From: Sophora flavescens
Taxonomy: Eukaryota; Streptophyta; Magnoliopsida; Fabales; Fabaceae
DNA: 64,000 nt
Direction of reading: 5' to 3'
Assembly: GCA_030762895.1 (NCBI GenBank)
Contig: CM061064.1
Location: 135,639,847 to 135,703,846 of the forward strand
The position numbers were made by a program, and so were the translations under genes. This document shows, one piece after another, positions 24,801 through 35,139 of the stretch (position 1 is its first letter; every line of letters starts with the position of its first letter). The notes beneath the pieces are model-generated. The model was not told the DNA's origin and searched no databases. It saw only the letters and a program-made list of their open reading frames with translations.

Positions 24801-25104
24801 AATTATTACTTACATGTAATGTAACATTTCCCTGCTTTCAATATATGTTCACAGGTACAAATACAAGTTCCTCAGAGCAACAACTTCTAATATGCCTAGC
24901 AGTGTTCTTAAAGAAAATAGAGGAAGCAAGATAAGCATCGGGAGAGGTGGAATGTTAAAAGTTCAGCATCTGGTTTCAATTCCCAAACCATCAGCCTCAC
25001 ATCCGTACGGTGATTCTGTCGGCTATCAGCAACCAGGTCGGATAGCTCATATTGAATTCTATGTGAAACCAGAGGAAACTGAGGACTCAACGAATGATTA
25101 TTAG
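15803..25104 (+). CDS. RAD1: RAD1 checkpoint clamp subunit (9-1-1 complex), seven exons
   Basis: Coding exons: 15803-15910, 15996-16085, 16200-16354, 24071-24191, 24430-24549, 24638-24708 and 24855-25104. All introns are GT..AG, phases agree at every junction, and the total is about 304 codons plus TAG, close to the usual length of plant RAD1. Recognisable stretches include LVCQLENVQGLVDALTAVRW near the N-terminus, HGIVLIVEESGCLQAKVYL, GRPRFGVSLGLLVDSLNAF, EPAGTNPLTFTVKSAALKEA and FKYKYKFLRATTSNMP. These match the Rad1/Rec1/Rad17 family, which folds like PCNA. RAD1 forms the nuclear ring RAD9-RAD1-HUS1, loaded at damaged DNA by RAD17-RFC to signal through ATR. The start chosen is the first ATG of the open frame, in purine-rich context; an in-frame Met five codons later is an alternative. 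The striking oddity is intron 3, 7.7 kb and full of retroelements, while the other introns are 85-240 bp. Confidence 0.95.
16740..16803 (-). pseudogene. decayed copia gag zinc-knuckle fragment
   Basis: The minus strand reads CHNCK, stop, TGHVKFHCP, a CX2CX4HX4C nucleocapsid knuckle with a stop inside the loop. Surrounding minus-strand sequence to about 17106 is short and unclear. Probably a remnant of an older copia element opposite in direction to the one that follows. Confidence 0.5.
17958..18500 (+). pseudogene. copia gag remnant
   Basis: Broken frames read YYRSYKSCYDIWKKAKSVYA, DHMYMVFVLHGLHKDFENVR and PTVDELIDRLFRVP, matching the UBN2/gag region of copia elements. A shifted frame near 18385 gives GRGRGRGSGTEGRGNRP, the basic Arg-Gly stretch before the zinc knuckle. 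Several stops and frameshifts; non-functional. Confidence 0.65.
18690..18978 (+). pseudogene. copia protease remnant
   Basis: Reads SLILDSIAG where copia proteases have WILDSGAS, followed by ITLPDGSKVQAASIGK and IIPGGPFNLLAFYKLTRTLN, which align with the conserved VTLADGS and VPGCPFNLLSVSKLT segments. The catalytic DSG is changed to DSI, and the frame is broken on both sides. Confidence 0.6.
19300..19772 (+). pseudogene. copia RNase H fragment
   Basis: Open for about 150 codons. It reads YLTITQPKVTYSIHILSQYM, AAMRVLNYLKSSLGQGLYLS, YYDSDRATCP and STEAEYRAMA, the conserved C-terminal RNase H segment of copia polyproteins (usual SAEAEYRA and DSDWAGC motifs). The frame stays open but has no reverse transcriptase upstream. 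Confidence 0.75.
20512..20869 (+). repeat. left LTR of TR-GAG-like element
   Basis: 358 bp. TATAAATAAGAGG near 20672 is a plausible TATA box. It shares most of its length with 22117-22465 but differs by small indels near the right end. The bases after it, GTTTGGTCCGACCTGCC, would be the primer site, but I could not assign a tRNA. Confidence 0.85.
20899..22029 (+). pseudogene. Ty3/gypsy-type gag, frameshifted
   Basis: Segment one (20899-21108) is a coiled-coil N-terminus (MENRVGSLEKMVTEHDMKLA). A stop is followed by segments reading VELPTFEGSDLLGWLARAEK, FFEVQQV, then SWKEFVEALIQRYGGDGR and YERLASLRKTGGVDEYVQEF, the retrotransposon gag capsid domain. Near 21875 the frame reads CYHCNLPFAPRHRC, the zinc knuckle, followed by an acidic tail ending at TGA 22027-22029. 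Several frameshifts and stops break it. No protease or polymerase follows. Confidence 0.75.
22117..22465 (+). repeat. right LTR of TR-GAG-like element
   Basis: 349 bp direct repeat of 20512-20869. Compared with the left copy it has extra bases near 22345 (GTGGCTTAGTTGT) and lacks a short stretch near its end. Confidence 0.85.
23244..23386 (-). repeat. TRIM LTR, left copy (3' LTR)
   Basis: 143 bp, TGATAAGCACCCAAGC at its left end. Differs from the right copy at about ten positions by eye. Contains an inverted repeat around CTCCCTTAA..TTAAGGGAG. Confidence 0.9.
23511..23652 (-). repeat. TRIM LTR, right copy (5' LTR)
   Basis: 142 bp. Adjacent on its left is CCGGCTTTGATACCA (23494-23508), whose complement is the initiator-Met-type primer site. 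Confidence 0.9.
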
Positions 25105-25626
25105 CCATTAGGTAGTATCCTAAAAGTGTACTTTTACTATTTTCCATACAATGCTTTTCAAACCAAATTCGGAAAGTGAAGAAAGGTTCCCGTCAAAGAT
25201 TTTCCGCATAAACCATTAATTTTGCAAAGGAAAATGTCTTTCCTGTAGTACGTCTTACAAAGTTACAAAACTACTAGTTTTTCTCAATGTAGGTGAAAAT
25301 ATAGTTTTGCAGCAAATCTCGCTTTAACTTAGTAAGGGAAAAGTTTAGTAAGACCACCTAAACTCGAGGCTTAATGGGGGGTTGGATAGCTCAATTGGTT
25401 TGAGCTAAGGATATAAGAAGTTGGAAGAGTACTAAAAATATTAACATAACAATTAACTACTAATATTTGTCTGAATAAAAAAAAACCTGAGGCTTAATGG
25501 CATTTTGATTCCAAGTATAGTTTATGTGTGATGTTAGTTTTAAACTTTTTTCTGTGTATACTTTCCCAACTTTTTATAAAGATGCAATGTTTTTTTTTTT
25601 TTGAAACAGTAAAGTTGCAATGTTAG
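25105..25626 (+). other. RAD1 3' UTR and downstream flank
   Basis: AT-rich and without ORFs. Transcript end is probably within a few hundred bases of the stop codon, but no decisive polyadenylation signal was seen. A short tRNA-like box A (TAGCTCAATTGG near 25387) is present without a box B. Confidence 0.6.
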
Positions 25627-26747
25627 TGTTAATCAATATGGCACCTCAAGGGTGGTTGAATTGATGTGTAATCACTTTCTTTGAAAATTTTACTTTCTTT
25701 AAAAAATTGTTCAAGAAAGACTATGTATGATGCAAAGAAATTGAGTAGAAGAGGAGAGTCATTATGAATGAATGACCTCAATTAAAAATCAGAGAATTAA
25801 ATCTACCACAATTAACCAAATACAATAAAGAACAACAATTGAATAATAATTGCAAGAACTAGAAGAGTGAAAGAGAAGATTACATACCATTTTACTGGTT
25901 CGATTACAACCTGAGTGATCTACATCCAGCTCTCAAGAACCATTGAGAGATTCCACTATTTTTGAAAATTGTTTACAAGATTATAATTTACCAAAAACTA
26001 AAGGATACCCCACCTTTACCTTGATTAACCTTGATTATTTTGAGATGCCCCACTCAAACTAATCCTTACCTCCTAAGGATGTCTCACCTTAGCTTCAAGG
26101 ATTCCCCACCTTGAAATTGATTTGGATGCCTCACCAAATCAATGAAGCAACTCTCTTATTGCTTACAAGAAAAATTGTTTCCAAAAAGAAATACAAAAGA
26201 AACTATAATTGCCTCTTACAAGATGAAGTATGAAAGCTCTAATGATTTTTGTGGAGGTATTTTGGCAGTTTTGTTAGCTCAAAAGGTCTTAATTTTCGTG
26301 CCAAAGTAACCTCTTTTTATAGAGAAAAAATTTAAAAGAGATTTCGAAAATTTGAAAATTTTTAATTATGTTTTTACTCAAGTAGTCGACTACTTTATAG
26401 TAGTAATCGACTACTTTAGTGTAACAGAACCAAGATTCAAGAATTTCAGCTGAGTAGTCGACTACCTGATTGAAGTAGTAGACTACCTGACTGAAGTAGT
26501 CGATTACTCAACAAAGTAGTCGACTGCTTAACACAAACAGTCGACTACTTGTCATTTTCACATGAAAAGTCAATTTTTTCTTTTCAAAGGCAAGTCCATA
26601 AACTTGTTTTTAATATCTTGAATCAAAGTGTAATAATCTTCTAAACATTTTAACTCTAAAACACTTATTACATCACTTACAACTTATACTTCAATCTTAA
26701 AGGCAATTTTACAAAATATTCCTTAAGAAAAATTAAAGCTTTCAACA
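25627..26747 (-). repeat. 3' LTR of minus-strand copia element
   Basis: 1,121 bp. It carries an array of AGTAGTCGACTAC-type palindromes at about 26380-26550. On the minus strand this array lies upstream of a TATA box read as CTATAAAAAGAGG (complement of about 26312-26324). Confidence 0.88.
26380..26555. repeat. palindromic AGTAGTCGACTAC array in LTR
   Basis: About seven to eight perfect or near copies of GTAGTCGACTAC, itself a 12-bp palindrome, separated by 10-25 bp. A matching array lies at about 31765-31985 in the other LTR with extra or altered units. Its place upstream of the TATA box suggests a U3 enhancer; that is inference. Confidence 0.8.
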
Positions 26748-27089
26748 ATTGGAGTTTCTTCCTTGGTGCATTTGGAGATCAATCATCAAAACCATATATT
26801 GAATGAAGATGTGGAATATTTTTTGAAATACGCTTAGTCACAAAAACTTTAACACTCGCCCTAAATTTGTGCATTATATTCTGAAAAAAAAAATACAAGA
26901 CCTTTCTCCCCCTTTGACATTATCAAAAAGGAACCATTAAATGCATAGGAGAAAAGTATGAAATAGAAGCGCATAGGGAGTAGAAAGTATGACGTGACAA
27001 GCAAAACCATACACATACACATCATGCAGTTTTCATATATAAAACACATACATATCATGCATTTTTTATATATATATATAAAACACACA

Positions 27090-27640
27090 CATATATTTGC
27101 ACAATCAAGATATCTTTGTTTTTCCTTTTAATGAAGAGTGTTGTGTCAACCTTCCCTCTATTAAAATCATTTTGAAGTAAAAATTTGCTAAGTCTCTCAT
27201 ATCAAGCTCCTGGAGCTTGTTTTAAACCATAGAGAGCCTTTTTGAGTTTATAAACAGGATTTGGGTTTTCAAAATTCTCAAAACTGGGGGGTTGAGCAAC
27301 GTACACCTCTTCATTAATTATGCCATTTAAAAAAACACATTTAACATCCATTTGAAATAATTGAAAGTCCATATAACATGCAAATGAAAGTAAAAGACGA
27401 ATAGCTTCCAACCTAGCAACCAGGGCATATGTTTCATCATAGTCAATTCCTTCTTCTTGATTGTAGCCTTTAGGCACTAACCTAGCTTTGTTTCTAACTA
27501 TTATACCATTTTCATCAAGTTTATTACGAAAGACCCACTTAGTTCAAATAATTTGCTTATCATTGGGTCTTGGGACTAATTCCCAAACTTGATTTCTTGT
27601 GAATTGATTTAATTATTCATTCATAGATATTAGCCAATGC
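27090..27640 (-). pseudogene. copia reverse transcriptase, N-terminal part only
   Basis: Minus strand reads QVWELVPRPNDKQII, stop, TKWVFRNKLDENG, then YNQEEGIDYDETYALVARLE, FQLFQMDVKCVFLNGIINEE and YKLKKALYGLKQAPGA followed by stop where copia has Trp (RAWYERLS). These are the fingers and first palm motifs of copia RT. The sequence stops after FIKRKNKDILIVQIYV-like residues, just before the catalytic YVDD box. The rest of RT and RNase H is deleted. Confidence 0.82.
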
Positions 27641-27893
27641 TCATCTAGAATGGCATCGTCTATGGATTTAGGCTCAAATTGAGAAACAAAAGACATACAA
27701 TTGCATAATCCCCTTAAAGAGGACCTTGTAGTAACTCCCTTTGATATATCTCCAATTATATTATCAATTGGATGGTCTTTGACAAATCTCCATTCTTTTG
27801 GTAGTCCTTCATTTGTTTCTCCAATTCTTGATTCTTGGTGTGTTACTTGATCATCATCCGATTGTTGCCCTCCATAAGGATTATGAGGAATTT

Positions 27894-28952
27894 CTACAAA
27901 ATCATCAATAAAACATTTCCCATCCTTTTGGGGTTAGTCTCATCAAAAGTAACATGAATAGACTCTTCAACAATCATAGTTCTTTTATTAAACACTCTAA
28001 AAGATTTAATAGATGATGCATAGCCTAAGAAAATTCCTTCATCCGCCTTGGCATCAAACTTGCCAAGATTGTCTTTTCCATTATTCAAAATGAAACATTT
28101 ACAACCAAAAACATGTAAGCGGGCTATGTTGGGCTTTCTTCCTTTATATAACTCATAGGGAGTCTTTTTAATTATTTGTCTAATGAGAACCCTATTAGTT
28201 ACAAAGCAAGCGGTGTTGACCGCATCGGCCCAAAAATATTTTGGTAAATTTGATTCACTTAACATGGTTCTAGCTAATTCTTCTAGAGACCTATTTTTCC
28301 TCTCAACAACTCCATTTTGTTGAGTAGTCCTAGGTGCTTAAAATCCGAGTAATACCATGCTTATCACAAAAATTTTCAAAATCATGATTTTCAAACTCAC
28401 CTCCATGGTCACTTCTAATACATGCAACTTTTAGATCCTTTTCATTTTGAATTTGTTTAGCTAATTTTCTAAAGGCATGAAAAGCATTATTTTTATGTGC
28501 AAGAAAAAGAGTCCATGTAAACCTTGAAAAATCATCAACAATCACAAGTGCATAATAATTTGCACCTTGATTCATTGTTCTAGATGGTCCAAATAAGTCC
28601 ATATACAAAAGTTGTAGAGGTCTATTAGTAGAGACTATATTCTTGGATTTAAAGCTAGTTTTAACTTGCTTACCCTTTTGACAAGTATCACATAAGCCTT
28701 CCTTTTGAAACTTGATTTTAGGGGGAGACCTATAACTAAGTCTTTAGAAATTAATTTGTTAAGATGCTCCATGTGAATGTGTGCTACCCTTCTATGCCAT
28801 AACCAATCCTCATCATTTTTACTCAACAAGCATTGAATATTATTATTGATGTCATCTAGGTCTACCATATAAATGTTATTAATTCTTTTTCCAACAAATT
28901 TAATATCATTGTCATGCAAACATTCAATCATGCAACATTTACTATCAAACAC
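27894..28952 (-). pseudogene. copia GAG-pre-integrase and integrase
   Basis: Minus strand 28952-28635 carries the zinc-binding pre-integrase region (WLWHRRVAHIHMEHLNKL). It is followed by the catalytic core starting YMDLFGPSRTMNQGANYYAL and VIVDDFSRFTW, with RSDHGGEFEN holding the second Asp and QQNGVVERKN holding the Glu after a frame break near 28330. The C-terminal part reads KYFWADAVNTACFVTNRVLI, HVFGCKCFILN and FDAKADEGIFLGYA. At least two frame breaks make it non-functional. Confidence 0.82.
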
Positions 28953-29659
28953 AACCCTATAACCTTTATCACAAAGTTGGCTTATGCTAAGTAAATTATG
29001 CTTTAAACCATCTACTAAAAGAACATTTTCAATGATAGTAGACTCATTTCCTATTTTACCAATACCAAGAATTTTACCTCTATTGTTGTCACCATATGTT
29101 ACATGACCACCTTGCTTTGGGGAGAGATGAATGAACTTTGATATGTTTCCCGTCTTATGCTTGGAGCACCCGCTATCAAGATACCATTACTTTCCATGGG
29201 TACTCAAGCAATCCTACAAAGCAAGTTTAGATCTTAGGTACCCAATCTTGATTGGGTCCTCGAAAATTAATCTTGGGTACCATATTTTTTTGAACCCACA
29301 TCATCTTGGCCTTTTCAAGACCAATTATTTTAACATAGCATCTAGGAGAAATATGACCATGTTTACAACAATAATGACATGTTACTTTATTTCTAGCATT
29401 TTTACTAGATGGAACAAATATTATTGAATGTGTTTCTTTCTTATCATAAGAATTATACCCTAAGCCGGTTTTTACGAAAGGTGATTGTTGATTACCAAGC
29501 AAATTATTCAATTTCCTTCTACCATTTGTAAATTTAGCAAGGGTATTCTTTAAGTCCTTATTCTCCTTTTCAAGAAACATGCATTGATCACATTTTGAGG
29601 AACTAGGTATATAATTTCTACAACTAGCATGCATCGAAGGTAATAGAATTAATTTCTAA

Positions 29660-30935
29660 TTTCAAGTCATTTATCTACTTAGCTAAGTTTATTTTATCAT
29701 TTTCATGCATAGACATTATTGACTTTTGTTTGGTTACCTTTCTAGCAAGTTCTATAGATTCCCCATCCAATTCTTCAAAGGCTAATTGCAATTCATCATA
29801 ATTGAAAGATAATTCATATTCATCATCACTTACCTCTTGGTCATCCTTTTGACTTGCCATCAAGCAAATATTTGAAACTTCATCATCCGTGCTATCACCA
29901 CTTGATGAAATTAGATCGTTGTCCTCCCATGCTATGTATGCCCTTCTCCCTTTCTTTTCCTTCATAGGCCTCTTGTCATCTTTATCTTTCTTTTGGAGAG
30001 TAGGACATTCGAATTTGATGTGCCTGAGTTTTCCACATTCGTAGCATAGAGGTGTTGATGATGGTGCATCTTTCTTGGTATATTTCTTGGAATTGTTGAA
30101 TCTCTTCCACTTACTTTTATTCTTGAGAAACTTCCTAAATCTCCTTACTAGTAGATTGATTTATTCATCTTCCTTAACATCTTCATTAGAATCATTGCTT
30201 TCCTTGTCGCTTTCATCTCTCTTGGAGGAAGAAGCCATGAGTGATATTCCTTTGCCCTTTTTATCCACTTCTTCATTCTCATCGAGCCTTGTTAGCTCCA
30301 ACTCATGCTCCTTGAGCTTTCCAAAGAAAGTTGCTAGAGACATTGTTGAAAGATCCCTAGACTCCATGATGGCCGTTACCTTTGGTTGCAATTCTCTACT
30401 AAGACACCTAAGTACCTTAGTCACAAGATCTTCATTAGTGAAAGTTTTCTCAAAATAAAGCAATTGATTTACAATGACTTGAAAACGATTTTGAACCTCA
30501 TTGATAGATTCACCATGATTCATTCTAAATAATTCATATTGATGCATCAAGGTATTTATCTTTGATCCAATAACCTCACTAGTTCCTTCATGGGTCACTT
30601 GTAAAGTGTCCCAAATTTCTTTTCACTCTTGCAATTAGAAATGCGAAAGAATTCATCAATTGAGAAAGCGGTGATGAGGATATTCTTAGCTTCAAAGTCA
30701 AGTTGAACCTTTTGCTTTTCTTCTCCAGTCCATAGACTTTTGGGTTTGTCTCTCTCTTCATCTCCAACACCATGTTTGGGGATAAAGGGACCATTTTCAA
30801 TAGTATCCCATAAAACTATGTCTATTCCTTCAATAAAAATTTTCATTCTTGCCTTACAATAAGGATATCCTTCACCATCAAAAATTGGAGGAGAGGTGGT
30901 AGAAATGTGTTTATGTTTCTTGATTCAAGTGCCAT
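29660..30935 (-). pseudogene. copia gag (Sirevirus type)
   Basis: Probable start at 30935-30933 on the minus strand, then after a frame change PPIFDGEGYPYCKARMKIFI, where the usual YWK Trp has become Cys. Then DTIENGPFIP, TLQVTHEGTSEV, INTLMHQYELFRMNHGESI, VLRCLSRELQPKVTAIMESR and DLSTMSLATFFGKLKEHELE (UBN2 domain), an acidic linker, the zinc knuckle CYECGKLRHIKFECP near 30010-30050, and a C-terminal coiled-coil and acidic region to about 29660. At least three frame breaks. Confidence 0.82.
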
Positions 30936-30996
30936 TTTCGAAAATAATCTTGGAAGCTATTAAGCCTTATTCAAGACCCTAGCTCTAAATACCAAT

Positions 30997-32184
30997 TGTT
31001 AATCAATGTGGCACCTCAATAGGGGGGGGGGGTGTTGAATTGAGGTTTAATCACTTTCTTTGAAAACTTTACTTTCTTTAAAAAATTGTTCAAGAAAGAC
31101 TATGTATGATGCAAAGAAATTGAGTAGAAGAGGAGAGTGATTATGAATGAATGACCTCAATTAAAAATCAGAGAATTAAATCCACCACAATTAACCAAAT
31201 ACAATAAAGAACAACAATTGAACAATAATTGCAAGAACTAGAAGAGTGAGGGAAAGAGAAGATCACACAAACGATTTTAATGGTTCGATCACAACCATAG
31301 TGATCTACATCCAGCTCTCAAGAACCCTTAAGAGATTCCACTATTTTTTAAAATTGTTTACAAGATTACAATTTACCAAAAACTATAGGATACCCCACCT
31401 TTACCTTGATTACTTTGAGATGCCCCACTCAAAGTAATCCTTGCCTCACCTTAGCTTCAAGGATTCCCCACCTTGGCTTTAAGGATTCCCCACCTTGAAA
31501 TTGATTTGGATGTCCCACCAAATCAATGGAGCAACTCTCCTATTGATTACAAGAAAAATTGTTTCCAAAAAGAAATACAAAAGAAACTATAATTGTCTTT
31601 TACAAGATGAAGTATGAAAGCTCTAATGATTTTTGTGGAGGTATTTTGGCAGAGTTTTGTTAGCTCAAAAAGTCTTAATTTTCGTGCCAAAGTAACCCCT
31701 ATTTATAGAGGAAAAATTTAGAAGAGATTTTGAAAATTTGAAAATTTTTAATTATGTTTTTACTCAAGTAGTCGACTACATTACAGTAGTAATCGATTAC
31801 TTTAGTATAACAGAACCAAGATTCAAGAATTTCAGCTGAGTAGTCGACTACCTGACTGAAGTAGTAGACTACTTGACTGAAGTAGTCGATTACTCAACAA
31901 AGTAGTTGACTAATTTGATTCAAACACGTTTCTGGAATGCTAAAGAACAAAGTAGTTGACTGTTTAACACAAGCAGTCGACTACTTGCTTTTTTTCACAT
32001 GAAAAATCATTTTTTTCTCTTCAAATGCAAGTCCGGAAACTTGTTTTTAATATCTTGAATCAAAGTGTAATAATCTTCTAAACATTTTAACTCTAAAACA
32101 CTTATTACATCACTTACAACTTATACTTCAATCTTAAAGGCAATTTTGCAAAATATTCCTTAAGAAAAATTAAAGCCTTCAACA
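30997..32184 (-). repeat. 5' LTR of minus-strand copia element
   Basis: 1,188 bp, with a run of about ten G near 31022. It is about 65 bp longer than its partner, mainly through additions in and next to the palindrome array (about 31765-31985). Substitutions and indels are clearly more numerous than between the Athila LTRs in this window, so this insertion is older. Confidence 0.88.
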
Positions 32185-32279
32185 AACTTGCTATCTATAA
32201 GCCGATCTCCAAACAGAGTAATGTTGACAGCTTCCTTGTTTTCCTGTTCTTCCTGATCATCTGACATACCGATTCCTTC

Positions 32280-32600
32280 TCAAGAACAACCAATTGCTTT
32301 AACAATATCAAAGATGTCGAACTGGTGCCTTACTGCGTTCACATTTCCAACAACGCTGAACAAGTGTGCATGTCTTGACGAAGCGAAGTTCTTCCAAAAC
32401 TCTTTGACGACGTGAGGGTAGACATTTTCTATGATTGAAAAGAAGTTCATCCAACCCGCATATTCTAGTTCTGGGAAAACATCCAAACCGGCATCTTTTA
32501 TCTCTTGAAACTCAACTATGTGCTCGATGGTTATCTTTCTTGCTTCGAATTCTTCCATATTGGGTACAACAGCAGGGTTTGTAGTCCTTCTGGAAGCCAT
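32280..32600 (-). pseudogene. Sirevirus envelope-like ORF, N-terminal part
   Basis: Starts MASRRTTNPAVVPNMEEFEA and continues 106 codons to TGA at 32280-32282. The same frame can be read past the stop (EGIGMSDDQEEQENKEAV, FGDRLIDSK) up to the LTR boundary at 32184, so one stop plus the LTR truncate it. Upstream on the minus strand, 32610-32900, is a pyrimidine-rich leader with CTCTCTCT-type runs. Similar proteins are known as uncharacterised retroelement ORFs in dicots. A related C-terminal half is at 8962-10032. Confidence 0.55.
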
Positions 32601-32959
32601 TTGGAGTAAGAAGAGGAATATAGATTAGGTTTTGAAAAAGAATAGGTGAGAACTTTAGAGAGAGAGGAGTCTGAGGGTGAAAGGTTGTGTATGAGGGAGA
32701 GGTTTACGAAAAGCACTTAGCATTTATGACGTTGACATGTGGAGAGAGAAACTAGCCGAAGGGAGCGAAACGTTTTCTCATTAACTTCCCACTTAATCAT
32801 TCGAGAATTTGAAATTAATTATGTCTTTCTCAGTCTTTAAGAGGGTCCACGTCATATCAGACGTGTCTTAAACTATCAGACACATCATACAAATATTCAC
32901 ACATAAAAATCTTAAGATAAGATTTTAAATACTTACTTGTAAGTGATTTGTCTCAATAA

Positions 32960-34021
32960 ATCAGTTACCTCTTTTGTTGTTTCTCTTTTTCTCTGAGATG
33001 TTCTTGCTTAAATTGGAGGCTTTGGAATATATACTCTTTTGTGATTGTGAGTAGTGAGAGTCCATTTTCCAACTTCTATCATAGGAGTCCTCTTTGTTAT
33101 ACTCAACAAATTTGCAAGAGGAATTATAAGGTGTTTTGGTACCCATACCTTTTGGGTCATTTCCCATTAGTTGTTTTAGTTTGTGAAGACTTGGCTTTTC
33201 TTTTGTCAAAGCACTTGGACGTGATATGTCCAGATTTACCACAAAATGTACATGATATATCAGAAGGAGATTTATCAGTAACTTTCAGTTTATCTCAGAG
33301 TTTAATAGATACTTTATCAGGATTCTTTTTAATGTATCCTATACCAGTTTTGACAAAACTAGACATTTGACTTTCGAGAAGTTTCATTAGGTTGTTCTTG
33401 CCATTGAAAAATCTAGCAAGATCATTAGTGAGCTCTTCCTCTTTCTGTTGAAGTTTCAAAACTTTTTCAGATGGTGATGTTTCAATAATGATCTTAGCTC
33501 TAAGCATTTCTGCCTTAAGCTTTATGTTTTCTTTGACTAATTCATTAATCTCAAGCTTTCTGTTCCTTAGTGAGCTTCACATACTTTTTATTAAGTTCTT
33601 TGAACTTATCAAGAATATAGTTGGGTTCACTGAGAAGTTCATGATAGGCATCTTGTAAATCCTCAAATTCAGAATTTACCTCATAATCTGAGTCAATGTC
33701 TCCAAATAGACATTTAAATTCATCATCTGATTCCTTGTCTAGATCTTCCCAAGTGATCATCTTTTTGAGTGGTAGCATCTTATCACCAGCTGTTCTAATT
33801 GCTGATTTCTTAGCCTTTATTTTGTTCCAGAATCTTCTCATCTTTCTGGTTGCTTGAAACTTCCTCATCTTCATCATCATTTTGAGAATGTTGATCTTTT
33901 GGTGTACTTGAAGATGGAAGCTTGTCAACATTGTTAACTGATCTTTCTTCAGACGTTTCTTTGACAACAGCATCTTCATCATATAGTTCTTCTAGTTTGT
34001 TCGAAATGTCTTATGTTGTTT
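32960..34021 (-). pseudogene. copia gag, C-terminal half
   Basis: Frames on the minus strand carry an acidic region (WEDLDKESDDEFKCLFGDID), a coiled coil (YILDKFKELNKKYVKLTKEQ), VKTGIGYIKK and the zinc knuckle CTFCGKSGHITSKC at 33210-33251. The upstream half was separated by the composite insertion at 34027-49207. Frame changes are present on both sides of the knuckle. Confidence 0.7.
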
Positions 34022-34026
34022 CACAG
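34022..34026. repeat. left target duplication CACAG of composite LTR insertion
   Basis: CACAG precedes TGATGCAAACC. The same five bases follow GGATCATATCA at 49208-49212. Both flanks are copia gag sequence. Confidence 0.85.
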
Positions 34027-34766
34027 TGATGCAAACCAAGAACGATGTCCAATTTAAGGCCAAATTAATTTTTGATGAAAATTTTATTTTCATTGTGATG
34101 AACTCATATACTTGTTTTGGCTGTATCTTGAGTTACAGATCTCCAATTGATGCATTATTTAGTTCGTTGGAAAGCTTATAAAATTATCTACAAATCAGAT
34201 CTCAAGCCGCTTGACCTGATTCCTCTTCTATCATGGTAAAAAATGGGATGGAAGTTTAACACAAATTCTTGGACGAGTTTGAGTTTTTAGGAGGGTATCT
34301 TTTGGCTTGCATGCCTAAAGTAACTATTTCTTTATTAGTTATGTTCCATTTTAAATATTCTCTTAAGTTTGGTAATAACTCCAATTAGTGGTATAGTTAT
34401 TAGGGGGCTATAGAATAATGAAATCTTATGAGAACTTTGTGTAAGCCAATTTGTGGCAGCCTCATGCCTATTTGTAACATGCCCAAACATGATGAATGAT
34501 AACTTTGAGTTCAATTTGGATTTGATTCCATTAGTGAGAGTGTTTAGCCTCTCTTAGGTTCTTTATTGAGCCAACCCTTTGATCTTATCAAGAGTCCAAG
34601 ACCCTTGTAGAGATCTTCACCTTGGCTAATCAATTCCCCTTGGAATTGTGGTGCCTACCTTCCATCCCTTGTCTTGTCCATTTGTTATTCTTCTTCTTCT
34701 TTGAATTTTGGTAGTCACTCAAGGATAGATCCGAAAATTTACATGTTCCTTCTTAGGATCATATCA
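34027..34766 (+). repeat. LTR copy A of composite cluster
   Basis: 740 bp, TGATGCAAACC..GGATCATATCA. Contains GACGAGTTTGAG near 34274, the same site that was hit by the CACTA element in copy B. Confidence 0.85.
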
Positions 34767-35133
34767 TTTGGCGCCTACCTTCCATTCCTTATATTGTCCA
34801 TTTTCTTGTGTTCTTCTTCTTCTTCGAATTTTGGTAGTCACTCAAGGATAGATCCTAAATTCTATATGTTCCTTTATAGGATAACGTCATTTGGTATCAG
34901 GAAGACTGTTTAGCCTCTCTTATGGTCTTCATTGAGTCAACCTCTTTGAATTTATCAAAAGTCCAAGATTCTTGTGGCAATCCTCACTTTGTCTTATCAA
35001 TTCTCCTTGGAATTATGGTTCATAACTTCCATTCCTTATGCTGTCCATTTTCTTGTGTTCTTCTTCTTCGAATTTTGGTAGTCACTCAAGGATAGATCCT
35101 TAATTCTATATGTTCCTTTCTAGGATCATATCA
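34767..35133 (+). repeat. tandem partial LTR 3' ends
   Basis: Two successive truncated repeats of the LTR right end, each containing TGGTAGTCACTCAAGGATAG. They end GATAACGTCA (34889) and GGATCATATCA (35133). The second starts TTTGGTATCAGGAAGACTG and then goes straight into LTR-internal sequence. Confidence 0.75.
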
Positions 35134-35139
35134 TTTGGT

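Larger units (their letters stand above)
25627..32184 (-). mobile_element. Ty1/copia retrotransposon with truncated reverse transcriptase
   Basis: On the minus strand: 5' LTR (32184 to 30997), primer site TGGTATTTAGAGCT (30981-30994), gag, integrase, start of reverse transcriptase, an internal deletion, polypurine tract (AAGGAAGAAACTCCAAT just right of 26747), and 3' LTR (26747 to 25627). Both LTRs run TGTTAATC to CAACA on the plus strand. Domain order gag-integrase-RT identifies copia, and gag is of Sirevirus type. Flanking 5-mers are GTTAG on the left and AACTT on the right and do not match, so one end may have been replaced by recombination. Not autonomous. Confidence 0.88.
32185..34021 (-). 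mobile_element. second minus-strand copia element, inner part (envelope-like ORF and gag C-terminus)
   Basis: Reading leftward on the minus strand after the CACAG duplication at 34022-34026 come the rest of gag with its zinc knuckle, a 300-bp leader, and the start of an envelope-like ORF cut off by the LTR at 32184. No integrase or reverse transcriptase lies between gag and the envelope-like ORF, although Sireviruses have pol there. The gag N-terminus, primer site and part of the 5' LTR of the same element are at 49213-49945. Confidence 0.75.

Noticed and set aside
25376..25420. SINE or tRNA gene
   Set aside because: A box-A-like TAGCTCAATTGG is present, but no box B, cloverleaf or poly-A/T tail with duplication.
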